Assembly: GCF_000717875.1 (NCBI RefSeq)
Contig: NZ_JOCT01000003.1
Coordinates: 124,001 to 188,000 of the forward strand
Direction: 5' to 3'
Length of the DNA stretch: 64,000 bases
Source: Streptomyces sp. NRRL S-455
Lineage (GTDB): Bacteria > Actinomycetota > Actinomycetes > Streptomycetales > Streptomycetaceae
A model generated the notes under the pieces. The model was not told where the DNA came from and searched no databases. It was given only the letters and a program-made list of their open reading frames with translations. This document shows, piece after piece, positions 52,530 through 62,722 of the stretch. A program made the position numbers and the translations under genes. The first letter of the stretch is position 1. Every line of letters begins with the position of its first letter.

Positions 52530-55031
52530 TCACCCCCGCAGTGTCTCCTCCAGCTTCCGCGCCACCGACTCGGCCTCGTCCCCGGGCAGGGGGGCGCCCT
52601 TCGGGCCGGTCACGTAGAAGGCGTCCACGGCGTTGGCGCCGAGGGTCGAGACGTGGGCGCTGCGCACCTGCACGCTCGCGTCCTCCAGGGCGCGGCCGAT
52701 GCGGAAGAGCAGCCCCGGGGCGTCCTGGGAGCGGACCTCGATGACGGTGGCCAGCCGGGAGGCGGCCGGGTGGACCGACACCCGGGGTGGCGGGGCCACC
52801 ACGCCCCGGCGGCGCGGGTAGGCCGCGTCCCGCTCGGCGAGGCGGCCGGCGATGTCCAGGGAGCCGTCCAGGGCCCGTACGAGGTCCGCGCGCAGACGGG
52901 CGGCCTGCGGCAGTGAGCCGTACTCGGCGGCGACCCGCCAGTTCAGCAGCAGCACGGAGCCGTCGACACCGTCCGGCAGGCTCAGGGACCGCAGTTCGGC
53001 GGTCCGTACGGTCAGCCGGTGCATGGCGAGGACGCCGGCCACCGAGGGCAGCACGCCCGGCTGGTCGGGGACGGCGATCAGCAGTTCCACTCCGAGCGGC
53101 TCCGGGTCACCGGACGGCTCCTGCCCGGCGGGCGGCTCGGTCTGGGCCCGCAGGGAGAGCACCGGGCTGCCCGTCGCGACCGCCTCGATGGCGAGCCGCT
53201 CCTGCTCGGCGGTGGGCGCGGCCTCCTCCGGGTCGTCCGGGGCGTCCCCGGCGAGCACCGCCGAGACCCGCTGGACCAGGTCGGCGACGAGCGAGGCGCG
53301 CCAGGCCGACCAGGCGGCCGGGCCGGTGGCCAGGGCGTCGGCCTCGGTGAGCGCGTGGAGCAGCTCCAGGGTGCCCTGTGAGCCGACGGCCTCGGCGACC
53401 GAGCGCACGGTGGCCGGGTCCTCCAGGTCACGCCGGGTGGCCGTGTCGACGAGCAGCAGGTGGTGCCGTACGAGGGTGGCGAGGACCGTCACGTCGTGGC
53501 GGTCGAAGCCGATGCGGGCGGCCACGTCCTTGGCGATGATCTCGCCGGCCACCGAGTGGTCGCCGGGCCAGCCCTTGCCGATGTCGTGCAGCAGCGCGGC
53601 GACCAGCAGCAGGTCGGGGCGGCTGACCCGGCGGGTGAACTCGGAGGCGCGCACGGCGGTCTCGATGAGGTGCCGGTCGACGGTCCAGATGTGCACGGCG
53701 TTGCGCTGCGGACGGCAGCGCACCCGCTCCCAGTCGGGCAGCAGCCGGGTGATCAGACCTTCGGCTTCCAGCGCCTCCCAGACCTCGATGGTGGGGCGGC
53801 CGGAGCCGAGCAGGGTGACGAGTTGTTCGCGTGCCTCGGCAGGCCAGGGCGTGGGCACCGGGCGCACCGTGGCCGCCAGGCGCCGTACGGCGTGCAGGGA
53901 GAGCGGGAGCCCGGCCTGCGCAGCGGCCGCCGCGGCACGCAACGGCAGCACGGGGTCGCGCTCGGGGCGCGCGGCACGGGCGAGCACCACCTCACCGTCC
54001 TGCTCCACCACGCCCTCGGCCAGCGGGGAACGCTCCGCGGTCGGCTTCCCGCCGCCCAGCGCCCTCCCGTCGCCCACCACCGCCCTTCTGAGGAAGTCGC
54101 TTCGCTCCCCCACCAGTTTGCGCAGCCGGGGCCGCACGGCGCGCGATCGCAGTACGCGGCCCACCTCGCGCCAGGTGACGTCGCTGGCGTAGGAGACGAC
54201 CCGCGCCGCCTCGTACACCTGCCGCAGCAGGGCGTCCGCGTCGAGCAGACCGAGCTCGGTGGCCACCTGGTCCTGCTCCTGGAGGGCGAGCCGGTCGGTC
54301 GCGCGTCCGGTGGTCAGGTGCAGGGCGTCCCGTACGTCGAGGAGCCGGCGCCTGGCGTCGGCGAGACCTTCGCGCGGGGCGTCGGCGAGCCAGGAGGCGG
54401 CGACGGCGCGCAGGGCGGTGGCGTCGCGCAGCCCGCCCCGGGCCTCCTTCAGGTCCGGCTCCAGCAGGTACTGCAGCTCGCCCTGCCGCTCGGCGCGTTC
54501 GGCGCACAGTTCCTGGAGTTCGGGGAGGCGTTTGGGCGCCTGGTTGCGCCAGTCGGCCAGCACGGTCGTACGCAGCCCCGAGGTGAGACCGAGGTCGCCG
54601 GCGATGTGCCGGGCGTCCAGCAGGCCGAGCTGGACCTTGAGGTCCTCGGCAGCGGTCTTGCGGGCCTCGGCGGGGGTGCGGACGGAGTGGTCGAGGGCCA
54701 GGCCCAGGTCCCACACGGGGTACCAGAGCCGGTCAGCGAGGGCGGCGACAGCCTTGGGATCGCTGCCGTCGTGCAGCAGGAGCAGGTCGAGGTCGCTGCG
54801 CGGGGACAGCTCGCCGCGTCCGTAGCCGCCGACGGCGACCAGGGAGACTCCGCGCAGTCCCTCGGCGCCCGAGGCGAACAGGCCGGTGAGCCAGTCGTCC
54901 GTCAGCTCGGCCAGGGCCGCACGGCGCGGCGGCCCGGACCGCGCCTCCTCGGTGAGGAGACGCAGCCGGGCCGCCGCGTAGCCGCTGGGTCCCGAGTCCT
55001 CTGCTTTCGTGTGCACGTCCGTACCCGTCAC
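52530..55031 (-). CDS. glnD: PII-modifying nucleotidyltransferase GlnD
   Basis: An 833-residue bifunctional sensor of glutamine. Nucleotidyltransferase site VGGYGRGELSPRSDLDLLLL, HD domain LLVAALLHDIGKGWPGDHS, and two C-terminal ACT domains (about 660-740 and 760-830). In Streptomyces GlnD adenylylates and de-adenylylates GlnK at Tyr51 rather than uridylylating. GTG 55031 has AGGAG eight bases upstream. It lies 23 bases after glnK in the amtB-glnK-glnD operon. Confidence 0.95.
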   Translation of the reverse strand: MTGTDVHTKAEDSGPSGYAAARLRLLTEEARSGPPRRAALAELTDDWLTGLFASGAEGLRGVSLVAVGGYGRGELSPRSDLDLLLLHDGSDPKAVAALADRLWYPVWDLGLALDHSVRTPAEARKTAAEDLKVQLGLLDARHIAGDLGLTSGLRTTVLADWRNQAPKRLPELQELCAERAERQGELQYLLEPDLKEARGGLRDATALRAVAASWLADAPREGLADARRRLLDVRDALHLTTGRATDRLALQEQDQVATELGLLDADALLRQVYEAARVVSYASDVTWREVGRVLRSRAVRPRLRKLVGERSDFLRRAVVGDGRALGGGKPTAERSPLAEGVVEQDGEVVLARAARPERDPVLPLRAAAAAAQAGLPLSLHAVRRLAATVRPVPTPWPAEAREQLVTLLGSGRPTIEVWEALEAEGLITRLLPDWERVRCRPQRNAVHIWTVDRHLIETAVRASEFTRRVSRPDLLLVAALLHDIGKGWPGDHSVAGEIIAKDVAARIGFDRHDVTVLATLVRHHLLLVDTATRRDLEDPATVRSVAEAVGSQGTLELLHALTEADALATGPAAWSAWRASLVADLVQRVSAVLAGDAPDDPEEAAPTAEQERLAIEAVATGSPVLSLRAQTEPPAGQEPSGDPEPLGVELLIAVPDQPGVLPSVAGVLAMHRLTVRTAELRSLSLPDGVDGSVLLLNWRVAAEYGSLPQAARLRADLVRALDGSLDIAGRLAERDAAYPRRRGVVAPPPRVSVHPAASRLATVIEVRSQDAPGLLFRIGRALEDASVQVRSAHVSTLGANAVDAFYVTGPKGAPLPGDEAESVARKLEETLRG

Positions 55032-55054
55032 CCAGCGACTCCTGTTCCTCTGTG

Positions 55055-56733
<1,679 letters not shown>

Positions 56734-57067
56734 CGGCGTCTCCTCGTCGTTGGTACGGCCCCGTGCGGGCGAAGCCTCGAGCGGATTGAGGGGTGGGCCG
56801 GTTATGCGCCACGAGATTGGCGCAGCGCCGTTTCGGTGGAAGCCCCTCGTTGTTTCGCCGCCGTGACGAAGGCGCGTTCTGTGTTACGCGTCGATGAACT
56901 GCCGGATAGCGGGTGCGCCGATCGTTATCGTGGCGCAACCTTCGCCCCCCACTGCCTCGAGGACGCACGGGCCGGCCGCGGTCGGCCTTCCGATGACCTG
57001 GCTGGGGGAGCCGAGTCGGGCTGTTCGGGAGGGCCGGCCGCGGCCGGTGTCTGGGGCGTACGCCTCC
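56734..57067. other. intergenic region between amtB and nsdA
   Basis: About 330 bases. The amtB side holds the GlnR boxes. The nsdA side holds a CCGGCCGCGGCCGG palindrome (57034-57047) after the nsdA stop, perhaps part of a terminator. No gene is seen. Confidence 0.5.
56830..56867 (-). promoter_or_regulatory. two-box GlnR operator upstream of amtB
   Basis: On the minus strand four half-sites are spaced exactly 6 bases apart: GTCAC (a1), GAAAC (b1), GGGCT (a2, poor), GAAAC (b2). The 11-base period and gTnAc/GaAAc consensus are those of GlnR boxes in Streptomyces nitrogen genes. It predicts induction of amtB-glnK-glnD under nitrogen limitation. Confidence 0.8.
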
Positions 57068-58567
57068 TCAGACCGCCTCGGCGGTCTCGGGCAGTTCCGC
57101 GGCGAGCCGCTCGGTGAGGTCGATGACCTCGCCCAGGTCGCCGAAGTCGCGTGCGGCCGTGTCGACCGTCTTTCGGATACGGGTGTTGACCCGCTCGGAG
57201 CGGACCTTCTTGGCCACCTGCATGGCCTGGGTGGCGAAGACGGTGCTCTGCTCGGGCTCGCGCTGGAGCAGGTGGACCGTGGCCATGCCGATGAGGTTCA
57301 GCGCGTAGGACCGCTGGTGCTCGGCGTCCTCGGCGAAGAGCTTCACGGCCCGGTTCATCAGCGGTTCGGCCAACGAGGCGTACGTGGGGCTGCGGCCGGC
57401 GACATAGGCCAGGTCGCGGTACGAGTGGGAGTTCTCGCCGTGCAGCTCGGCCTCGGAGAAGAAGCGGATCCAGTCGGGGTCCGGCTCGTCCCACTCGTCG
57501 GCCTCGGCGAAGGTGTCCTCCGCCATCCGGACCGCCCGCTTGCACTTGCCGGGCTGGCCCATGTTCGCGTAGGCGCGGGCCTCCATCGCATACAGCATCG
57601 ACTGGGTGCGCGGGCCGGCGCAGTCCCGGCTGCCGTACTGCGCGAGGTGGATCAGCTCCAGGGCGTCGTCGGGCCGCCCGAGATGGATCATCTGGCGGCT
57701 CATGCTGGACAGCACGTAGGAACCGAGGGGCCGGTCACCGGCCTCCTTGGCGGCGTGCAGCGCGAGGACGAAGTACTTCTGGGCCGTCGGCTGGAGCCCG
57801 ATGTCGTACGACATCCAGCCGGCCAGTTCGGCGAGTTCGGCGGCTACCTTGAACAGCCGCCGGGTGGTGGCCTCCGGCTGGGGTTCCTGGAGCAGGTCCG
57901 TCACCTCGTGCAGCTGACCGACGACCGCCTTGCGGCGCAGGCCGCCGCCGCACTGGGCGTCCCACTGCCGGAACATCACCGTCGTGGACTCCAGCAGATC
58001 CAGCTCCGGCTTGGAGAGCCGGCCACGGGCACGCCCGGAGGAACCGGCCGCGGGCCCGGGTTCCGGCCGCGGGGCCGGGGGCGAGGGCACGAGCCAGCGC
58101 TGCATGGGTTCGATGAGGGCCGGGCCCGCGGACAGGGCCAGCGAGCTCCCGAGGAAGCCGCGCCGCGCCAGCATCAGGTCGCTGCGCGAGAACTCGCTGA
58201 GGTGGGCCACCGTCTGCGGGCCCGTCCACGGCAGGTCGACGCCGGTCGCGGAGGGCGACTGGCGCGCGGTGCGCAGCCCCAGGTCCTCGACGGAGACGAC
58301 GACGCCGAAGCGCTCCGAGAACAGCTCGGACAGGATTTTCGGGATCGGCTCGCGGGGGTTCTCACCGTCGAGCCAGCGGCGCACGCGCGAGGTGTCCGTG
58401 GAGATGTGGTTGGCGCCGAGCTGGCGCGCCCGGCGGTTGACCTGGCGGGCGAGCTCGCCCTTGGACCAGCCGCTGCGTACGAACCAGGAGGTGAGCAGCT
58501 CGTTCGGGCGCTTGTCAGCGTGCGTCGCGCTCACAGCGTTCGTCCCGCTTCCGCCGTTGCCGCTCAC
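57068..58567 (-). CDS. nsdA: negative regulator of differentiation and antibiotic production, NsdA
   Basis: A 499-residue cytoplasmic protein. N-terminal region with a helix-turn-helix-like part (GWSKGELARQVNRRARQLG and TDTSRVRRWLDGE), a Pro-rich linker (about 155-180), then TPR-like helical repeats. In S. coelicolor NsdA represses sporulation and actinorhodin, methylenomycin and CDA production. GTG 58567 matches the known start (SGNGGSGTNAVSATHADKRP); GGGGG lies seven bases upstream. Same gene order next to amtB as in S. coelicolor. Confidence 0.9.
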   Translation of the reverse strand: MSGNGGSGTNAVSATHADKRPNELLTSWFVRSGWSKGELARQVNRRARQLGANHISTDTSRVRRWLDGENPREPIPKILSELFSERFGVVVSVEDLGLRTARQSPSATGVDLPWTGPQTVAHLSEFSRSDLMLARRGFLGSSLALSAGPALIEPMQRWLVPSPPAPRPEPGPAAGSSGRARGRLSKPELDLLESTTVMFRQWDAQCGGGLRRKAVVGQLHEVTDLLQEPQPEATTRRLFKVAAELAELAGWMSYDIGLQPTAQKYFVLALHAAKEAGDRPLGSYVLSSMSRQMIHLGRPDDALELIHLAQYGSRDCAGPRTQSMLYAMEARAYANMGQPGKCKRAVRMAEDTFAEADEWDEPDPDWIRFFSEAELHGENSHSYRDLAYVAGRSPTYASLAEPLMNRAVKLFAEDAEHQRSYALNLIGMATVHLLQREPEQSTVFATQAMQVAKKVRSERVNTRIRKTVDTAARDFGDLGEVIDLTERLAAELPETAEAV

Positions 58568-59012
58568 TGGAACGCCCCCATCCCTGAGACCACTTGCCGC
58601 CGAGTGCGCCAAGCCCTATCAGCATGCCGGTTCGCAGGGCCGTCCGTCCGGCCCTTGTAGCCCTTCGAACGGAATACCGACTTGCCTCCGGCATACCCAC
58701 GAGTGCATGTGCCCCCAGGACTCGTGCACACAAAGTAATCCTACGATCACCCGTCCAGCCACGACTCACACGGAAACGCCACCATTCGCCACCCCTTCGA
58801 ATGAACTCATGTACACCTCCACGCGATTCACTTGACACAGGACACCCAGGAGCAGGTGCAGCGATGCGAACCGGGGCGCGCGTCGCCGAGCGCACCACCC
58901 TGGGGACTTCCGGGCGCCGAGTGAACCGACCGCCGCCGGGAAGGCGAGAACAGAGAGTCACGCATCGCGTCCGCTGCGTAACCGCCGGTGCGTCGGACCC
59001 GTTGGAGGGGGC
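58568..59012. other. divergent intergenic region between nsdA and the PrimPol-like gene
   Basis: About 445 bases holding both promoters. TTGACA occurs on the plus strand near 58830 and a TAGGAT-like -10 for nsdA on the minus strand near 58740, but neither has a good partner element. No small gene with ribosome site is seen. Confidence 0.4.
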
Positions 59013-59678
59013 ATGGGCTTCACGATCGGCATCAGCCGGGGCATGCGCGACATCCGGACCGGCTCGCGCCGCCGTGGCCGCACGTCGGACGGCACAGCCG
59101 TGGCCGAGTACACCGGCCTGTGGGGATGGGACGTGGTGCCGGGCGCCCGGGCCTCGGCGGGCGCCTGCTCCTGCGGCCGCCGTGACTGCACTGCGCCGGG
59201 CGCGCACCCGTTGGACTTCGCGCCGGTGGTCCACGCCGGGGCGACGCTCGACGAGGTGACCGAGGCCTGGGGCGAGTACCCGGGCGCCTCGGTGATGCTG
59301 CCGGTGGGCCGGGCGTTCGACGTCATCGACGTGGCCGAGCCCGCCGGACGCCGCGCGCTGGCCCGGCTGGAGCGCATGGGCCTGCCCGTCGGCCCGGTCG
59401 CGGCGACCCCGGACGGCCGCGCCCACTTCTTCGTCGCCCCCGGCGCCGCCGCCGACCTGCCCGGCCTGCTCTACCGCATGGGCTGGGACGACCCGGCCGC
59501 CCTCGACCTGCGGGGCCTCGGCCTCGGCACGTACATCACGGCCCCGCCCTCCGACCGCGGCGGCCGGGGCCCGGTGCGCTGGCTGCGCTCCCCCGCCCTG
59601 GACTCGGCGTCCAGGCCACCGGAGGCCCGTCTGGTGCTGGGCACGCTGGCGTATGTGGCGCACCGGTCACGGGCCTAG
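59013..59678 (+). CDS. bifunctional DNA primase/polymerase N-terminal-family protein
   Basis: A 221-residue protein. The start (EYTGLWGWDVVPGARA) and cysteine motif (CSCGRRDCTAPGAHP) are those of prim-pol N-terminal domains; the later FDVIDV segment sits where the catalytic acidic residues normally lie. It has no helicase part, so it is a stand-alone domain. Its second half resembles the product of 1313-1768. ATG 59013 has GGAGGGGG upstream. Streptomyces conserve it beside nsdA and ftsY; its role is unknown. Confidence 0.75.
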   Translation: MGFTIGISRGMRDIRTGSRRRGRTSDGTAVAEYTGLWGWDVVPGARASAGACSCGRRDCTAPGAHPLDFAPVVHAGATLDEVTEAWGEYPGASVMLPVGRAFDVIDVAEPAGRRALARLERMGLPVGPVAATPDGRAHFFVAPGAAADLPGLLYRMGWDDPAALDLRGLGLGTYITAPPSDRGGRGPVRWLRSPALDSASRPPEARLVLGTLAYVAHRSRA

Positions 59679-59686
59679 GGGGCAAG

Positions 59687-59725
59687 CGAAGGCCCGCTCC
59701 GGGTGCATCCCGGGGCGGGCCTTCG
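59687..59725. terminator. stem-loop between convergent genes
   Basis: CGAAGGCCCGC (59687-59697) pairs with GCGGGCCTTCG (59715-59725), extended inside by TCCGGG/CCCGGG. It separates the PrimPol-like gene from ftsY. Confidence 0.88.
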
Positions 59726-59784
59726 TGGCTGCGTGAGACCGCGTACGAATCTGCGGAGGTGGTCCACTCTGCGGAGTCCGGAGC

Positions 59785-60984
59785 TCACTCCCCGATAAGG
59801 GCGTCAACGAACGCCTCCGGCTCGAACGGCGCCAGGTCGTCCGCGCCCTCGCCGAGTCCGACCAGCTTGACCGGTACGCCCAGCTCGCGCTGGACCGCGA
59901 CCACGATGCCGCCCTTCGCCGTACCGTCCAGCTTGGTGAGGACGATGCCGGTGATGTCGACGACCTCGGCGAAGACCCGGGCCTGGACCAGACCGTTCTG
60001 GCCGGTCGTGGCGTCGAGCACGAGCAGCACCTCGTCGACCGGGGCGTGCTTCTCCACGACGCGCTTGACCTTGCCGAGCTCGTCCATGAGGCCGGTCTTG
60101 GTGTGCAGGCGTCCGGCGGTGTCGATGAGCACGACGTTCGCGCCCATCTCCTTGCCCTCCTTCACCGCGTCGAAGGCGACGGAGGCCGGGTCGCCGCCCT
60201 CCGGTCCGCGCACGGTGTGGGCGCCGACGCGCTCGCCCCAGGTCTGGAGCTGGTCGGCGGCGGCGGCCCGGAAGGTGTCGGCGGCGCCGAGGACGACACT
60301 CTGGCCGTCGGCCACCAGGACGCGGGCGAGCTTGCCGGTGGTGGTGGTCTTGCCGGTGCCGTTGACGCCGACGACCATCACGATGCCGGGCTTGCGCTCC
60401 TCCGGCTCGGTCTTGACCGTGCGGTCCATGTCGCGGCCGACCAGGGTGACGAGTTCCTCGCGCAGCAGGGTGCGCAGTTCCTCGGGGGTGCGGGTGCCGA
60501 GCACCTTCACGCGCTCGCGCAGCCGCTCGACGAGTTCCTGGGTGGGCTGCACGCCGACGTCGGCGGTGAGCAGCGTGTCCTCGATCTCCTCCCAGGTGTC
60601 CTCGTCGAGGTGCTCACGGGACAGCAGGGTGAGCAGTCCCTGACCGAGGGCGTTCTGCGAGCGGGAGAGACGGGCCCGCAGCCGGACCAGGCGGCCCGCG
60701 GTGGGCTCCGGGATCTCGATCTCGGGCGCTTCGGCGGGCGGCTCCTCGACGGTGACGGGAGCCGAGCCGCCCGGGAGATCCACCTCCTCTATCGTGCGCC
60801 GCGGTTCCTCCCGCGGCGTTTCGGCCTCGTCGCCGACGTGCGGCTCGGCCGGTGGGGCGGTGATGTCGGGCGCCGCGGGCGGGGGCGGGGGCAGCTGCTT
60901 CTTGCGCCGGCTGCCGATGATGAGCCCGCTGAGCGCGCCGAGCACGACCACGGCGATGACTACGGCAAGGATGACAATTTCCAT
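59785..60984 (-). CDS. ftsY: signal recognition particle receptor FtsY
   Basis: A 399-residue SRP GTPase receptor. An N-terminal membrane helix (EIVILAVVIAVVVLGALSGL, residues 2-21) and acidic linker (about 30-95) precede the NG domain: VNGTGKTTTTGKLA, DTFRAAAADQL, DTAGRLHTK, TKLDGTAKGG. ATG 60984 places the membrane helix at the start as in other actinobacteria; a frame to 61146 is rejected. It receives ribosomes from Ffh (50896-52446). Confidence 0.95.
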   Translation of the reverse strand: MEIVILAVVIAVVVLGALSGLIIGSRRKKQLPPPPPAAPDITAPPAEPHVGDEAETPREEPRRTIEEVDLPGGSAPVTVEEPPAEAPEIEIPEPTAGRLVRLRARLSRSQNALGQGLLTLLSREHLDEDTWEEIEDTLLTADVGVQPTQELVERLRERVKVLGTRTPEELRTLLREELVTLVGRDMDRTVKTEPEERKPGIVMVVGVNGTGKTTTTGKLARVLVADGQSVVLGAADTFRAAAADQLQTWGERVGAHTVRGPEGGDPASVAFDAVKEGKEMGANVVLIDTAGRLHTKTGLMDELGKVKRVVEKHAPVDEVLLVLDATTGQNGLVQARVFAEVVDITGIVLTKLDGTAKGGIVVAVQRELGVPVKLVGLGEGADDLAPFEPEAFVDALIGE

Positions 60985-61205
60985 AACAAGCCCAGTATGG
61001 CGTGACCGCGCGCCTGGCCGTTTGTTGTCCACGCGGGGCCGCGAACGCCCCACCGGGCCGGGCCGGCCCGCGGTCCGACCGCGCGTCGACCGGAAGGCCC
61101 TCGGGGCGAAGTCACCACGCGTCCGTGTGAGCACCGCTCTGGTCACCTGACGACCCGTCAGCTATGGTCCCCGCACAGCCGCCGCCGGTGAAGGGAGACT
61201 CCCCG

Positions 61206-62177
61206 ATGCCCGTCACGGTCGTACGCTTCAACCTCGTCGCTCCCGGGGCCGGTCCCGCCGAGCTCGGCGCCCGCTACCGGGCGGCCCTGGAGATGGCCGC
61301 GTACGCCGACGACCGGGGCGTCAGCACCGTGCAGACGGAGGAGCACCACGGGGCCGGAGACAACTGGCTGCCGTCGCCGTTCGCCTTCGCCGGGGCCGTC
61401 TTCGGCGCGACCCGGCGTGTGGCGGTCACCGTGTCGGCGATCATCGGCCCGCTGCACGATCCGCTCCGGCTCGCCGAGGAGATCGCCGTCCTGGACCTGC
61501 TGAGCGGCGGCCGGCTGGTGACGGTCGCGGGGATCGGGTACCGGCGCGAGGAGTACGACCTGTTCGGCGTGGACTTCGACCGGCGCGGGCGGCTCCAGGA
61601 CGAGCTGCTCCGGACGCTGCTTCAGGCGTGGACGGGCGAGCCCTTCTCCTACCGGGGCCGCACGGTCCGGATCACCCCGCGCCCCTTCACCGAGCCGCGT
61701 CCGCTGCTCCTGGTCGGCGGCTCCTCGAAGGCAGCCGCCCGCAGGGCCGCCCTGCTCGGGCTGCCCTTCTTCCCCAGCGCGCACCTGCCGGAGCTGGAGG
61801 CCTACTACAAGGAGCGGCTCGCCGAGTACGGCACGGACGGCTGGGTCATGATGCCCCCCGCCGAGACGCCGCTGCTGCATGTGGCCGAGGATCCGGACCG
61901 GGCCTGGGCTCTGTACGGGCGCCACTTCCTGCACGAGGCGCGGACGTACGCCTCCTGGCAGTCCGGCGGGGTGCGGTCGGCGGTGAGGTCGGCCGCGACG
62001 ACGGTGGAGGAGCTGCGGGCCGAGGGCGTGTACCGGATCCTCACGCCGGAGCGGTGCGTGGGGCTGGGGCTGGACTCCTACGTCCTGCATCCGCTGGCGG
62101 GCGGGATGCCGGTGGAGGAGGGGTGGCGGAGTCTGCGGCTGTTCTGCGAACGGGTGCTGCCGGGGCTGGGGAGCTGA
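61206..62177 (+). CDS. LLM-class flavin-dependent oxidoreductase
   Basis: A 323-residue TIM-barrel protein of the luciferase-like monooxygenase group: YADDRGVSTVQTEEHHGAGD, PLRLAEEIAVLDLLSGGRLVTVAGIGYR and LLVGGSSKAAARRAALLG. Members use FMN or F420; actinobacterial ones are often F420-dependent. ATG 61206 has GGGAG eight bases upstream. Divergent from ftsY. The substrate is unknown. Confidence 0.85.
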   Translation: MPVTVVRFNLVAPGAGPAELGARYRAALEMAAYADDRGVSTVQTEEHHGAGDNWLPSPFAFAGAVFGATRRVAVTVSAIIGPLHDPLRLAEEIAVLDLLSGGRLVTVAGIGYRREEYDLFGVDFDRRGRLQDELLRTLLQAWTGEPFSYRGRTVRITPRPFTEPRPLLLVGGSSKAAARRAALLGLPFFPSAHLPELEAYYKERLAEYGTDGWVMMPPAETPLLHVAEDPDRAWALYGRHFLHEARTYASWQSGGVRSAVRSAATTVEELRAEGVYRILTPERCVGLGLDSYVLHPLAGGMPVEEGWRSLRLFCERVLPGLGS

Positions 62178-62229
62178 CGCTCGCGGATATCCGGTGGTCC
62201 GTCGTGGCCCGTGGTGCTCCACTGGCTCC

Positions 62230-62610
62230 ATGAGCTTGGCGGTCGACGTGTTCCTGCGGGAGCCGGACGGGCAGTGGCGGATCCTCGACGTCCCCGAGGG
62301 GCGTGACGACTCGGCCGGGTTCGAGTCCTGGCGCGTGACGGTGTGGGGTTCGGAGCCGGTGCGCGCGCTGGGCGCCCGGTTCCTTCCCGTGCTGGCCGAC
62401 GGTGACCTGGTCGAGGTCGAGGCCGAGGACGTCGCCGATTTCCTGGGTGAGGTGGCGCTGCTGCGCGAGCACCTCGACGCGATCGCCGAGGGCACCCGGG
62501 GAGAGCGCGAGTTCGACGAGCACCGGCGGGGGCTGGTGCGGCGGCTGCGGAACCTGGAGGTGGCCGCCCTGCACGCCCGTGTGATCGGCGGCGGTGTCAT
62601 CGTCTGGTGA
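62230..62610 (+). CDS. conserved hypothetical protein
   Basis: A 126-residue soluble protein that I do not recognise. It starts with beta-like segments (SLAVDVFLREPDGQWRILDVPEG), has an acidic middle (DGDLVEVEAEDVADF) and a long C-terminal helix (about 75-115, charged). ATG 62230 fits the composition change; no strong ribosome site. It follows the LLM gene by 52 bases on the same strand and may be co-transcribed. Confidence 0.65.
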   Translation: MSLAVDVFLREPDGQWRILDVPEGRDDSAGFESWRVTVWGSEPVRALGARFLPVLADGDLVEVEAEDVADFLGEVALLREHLDAIAEGTRGEREFDEHRRGLVRRLRNLEVAALHARVIGGGVIVW

Positions 62611-62619
62611 CACGACGCA

Positions 62620-62660
62620 CCGCCGCCCCGGCTCGGGCAGTGGCCGAACCGGGGCGGCGG
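62620..62660. terminator. stem-loop between convergent genes
   Basis: CCGCCGCCCCGG (62620-62631) pairs with CCGGGGCGGCGG (62649-62660). It lies between the hypothetical gene and the sugar permease gene. Confidence 0.88.
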
Positions 62661-62722
62661 CGGGTTACGGGGAGAGGGGCAGCGGGGACTTTGGCCCTTC
62701 CCCCCGAGTGCGTGGGACGGGC

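Noticed and set aside
57034..57047. CCGGCCGCGGCCGG palindrome after nsdA as a regulatory site
   Set aside because: Such palindromes are expected by chance in DNA of this GC content, and position suggests at most part of a terminator.
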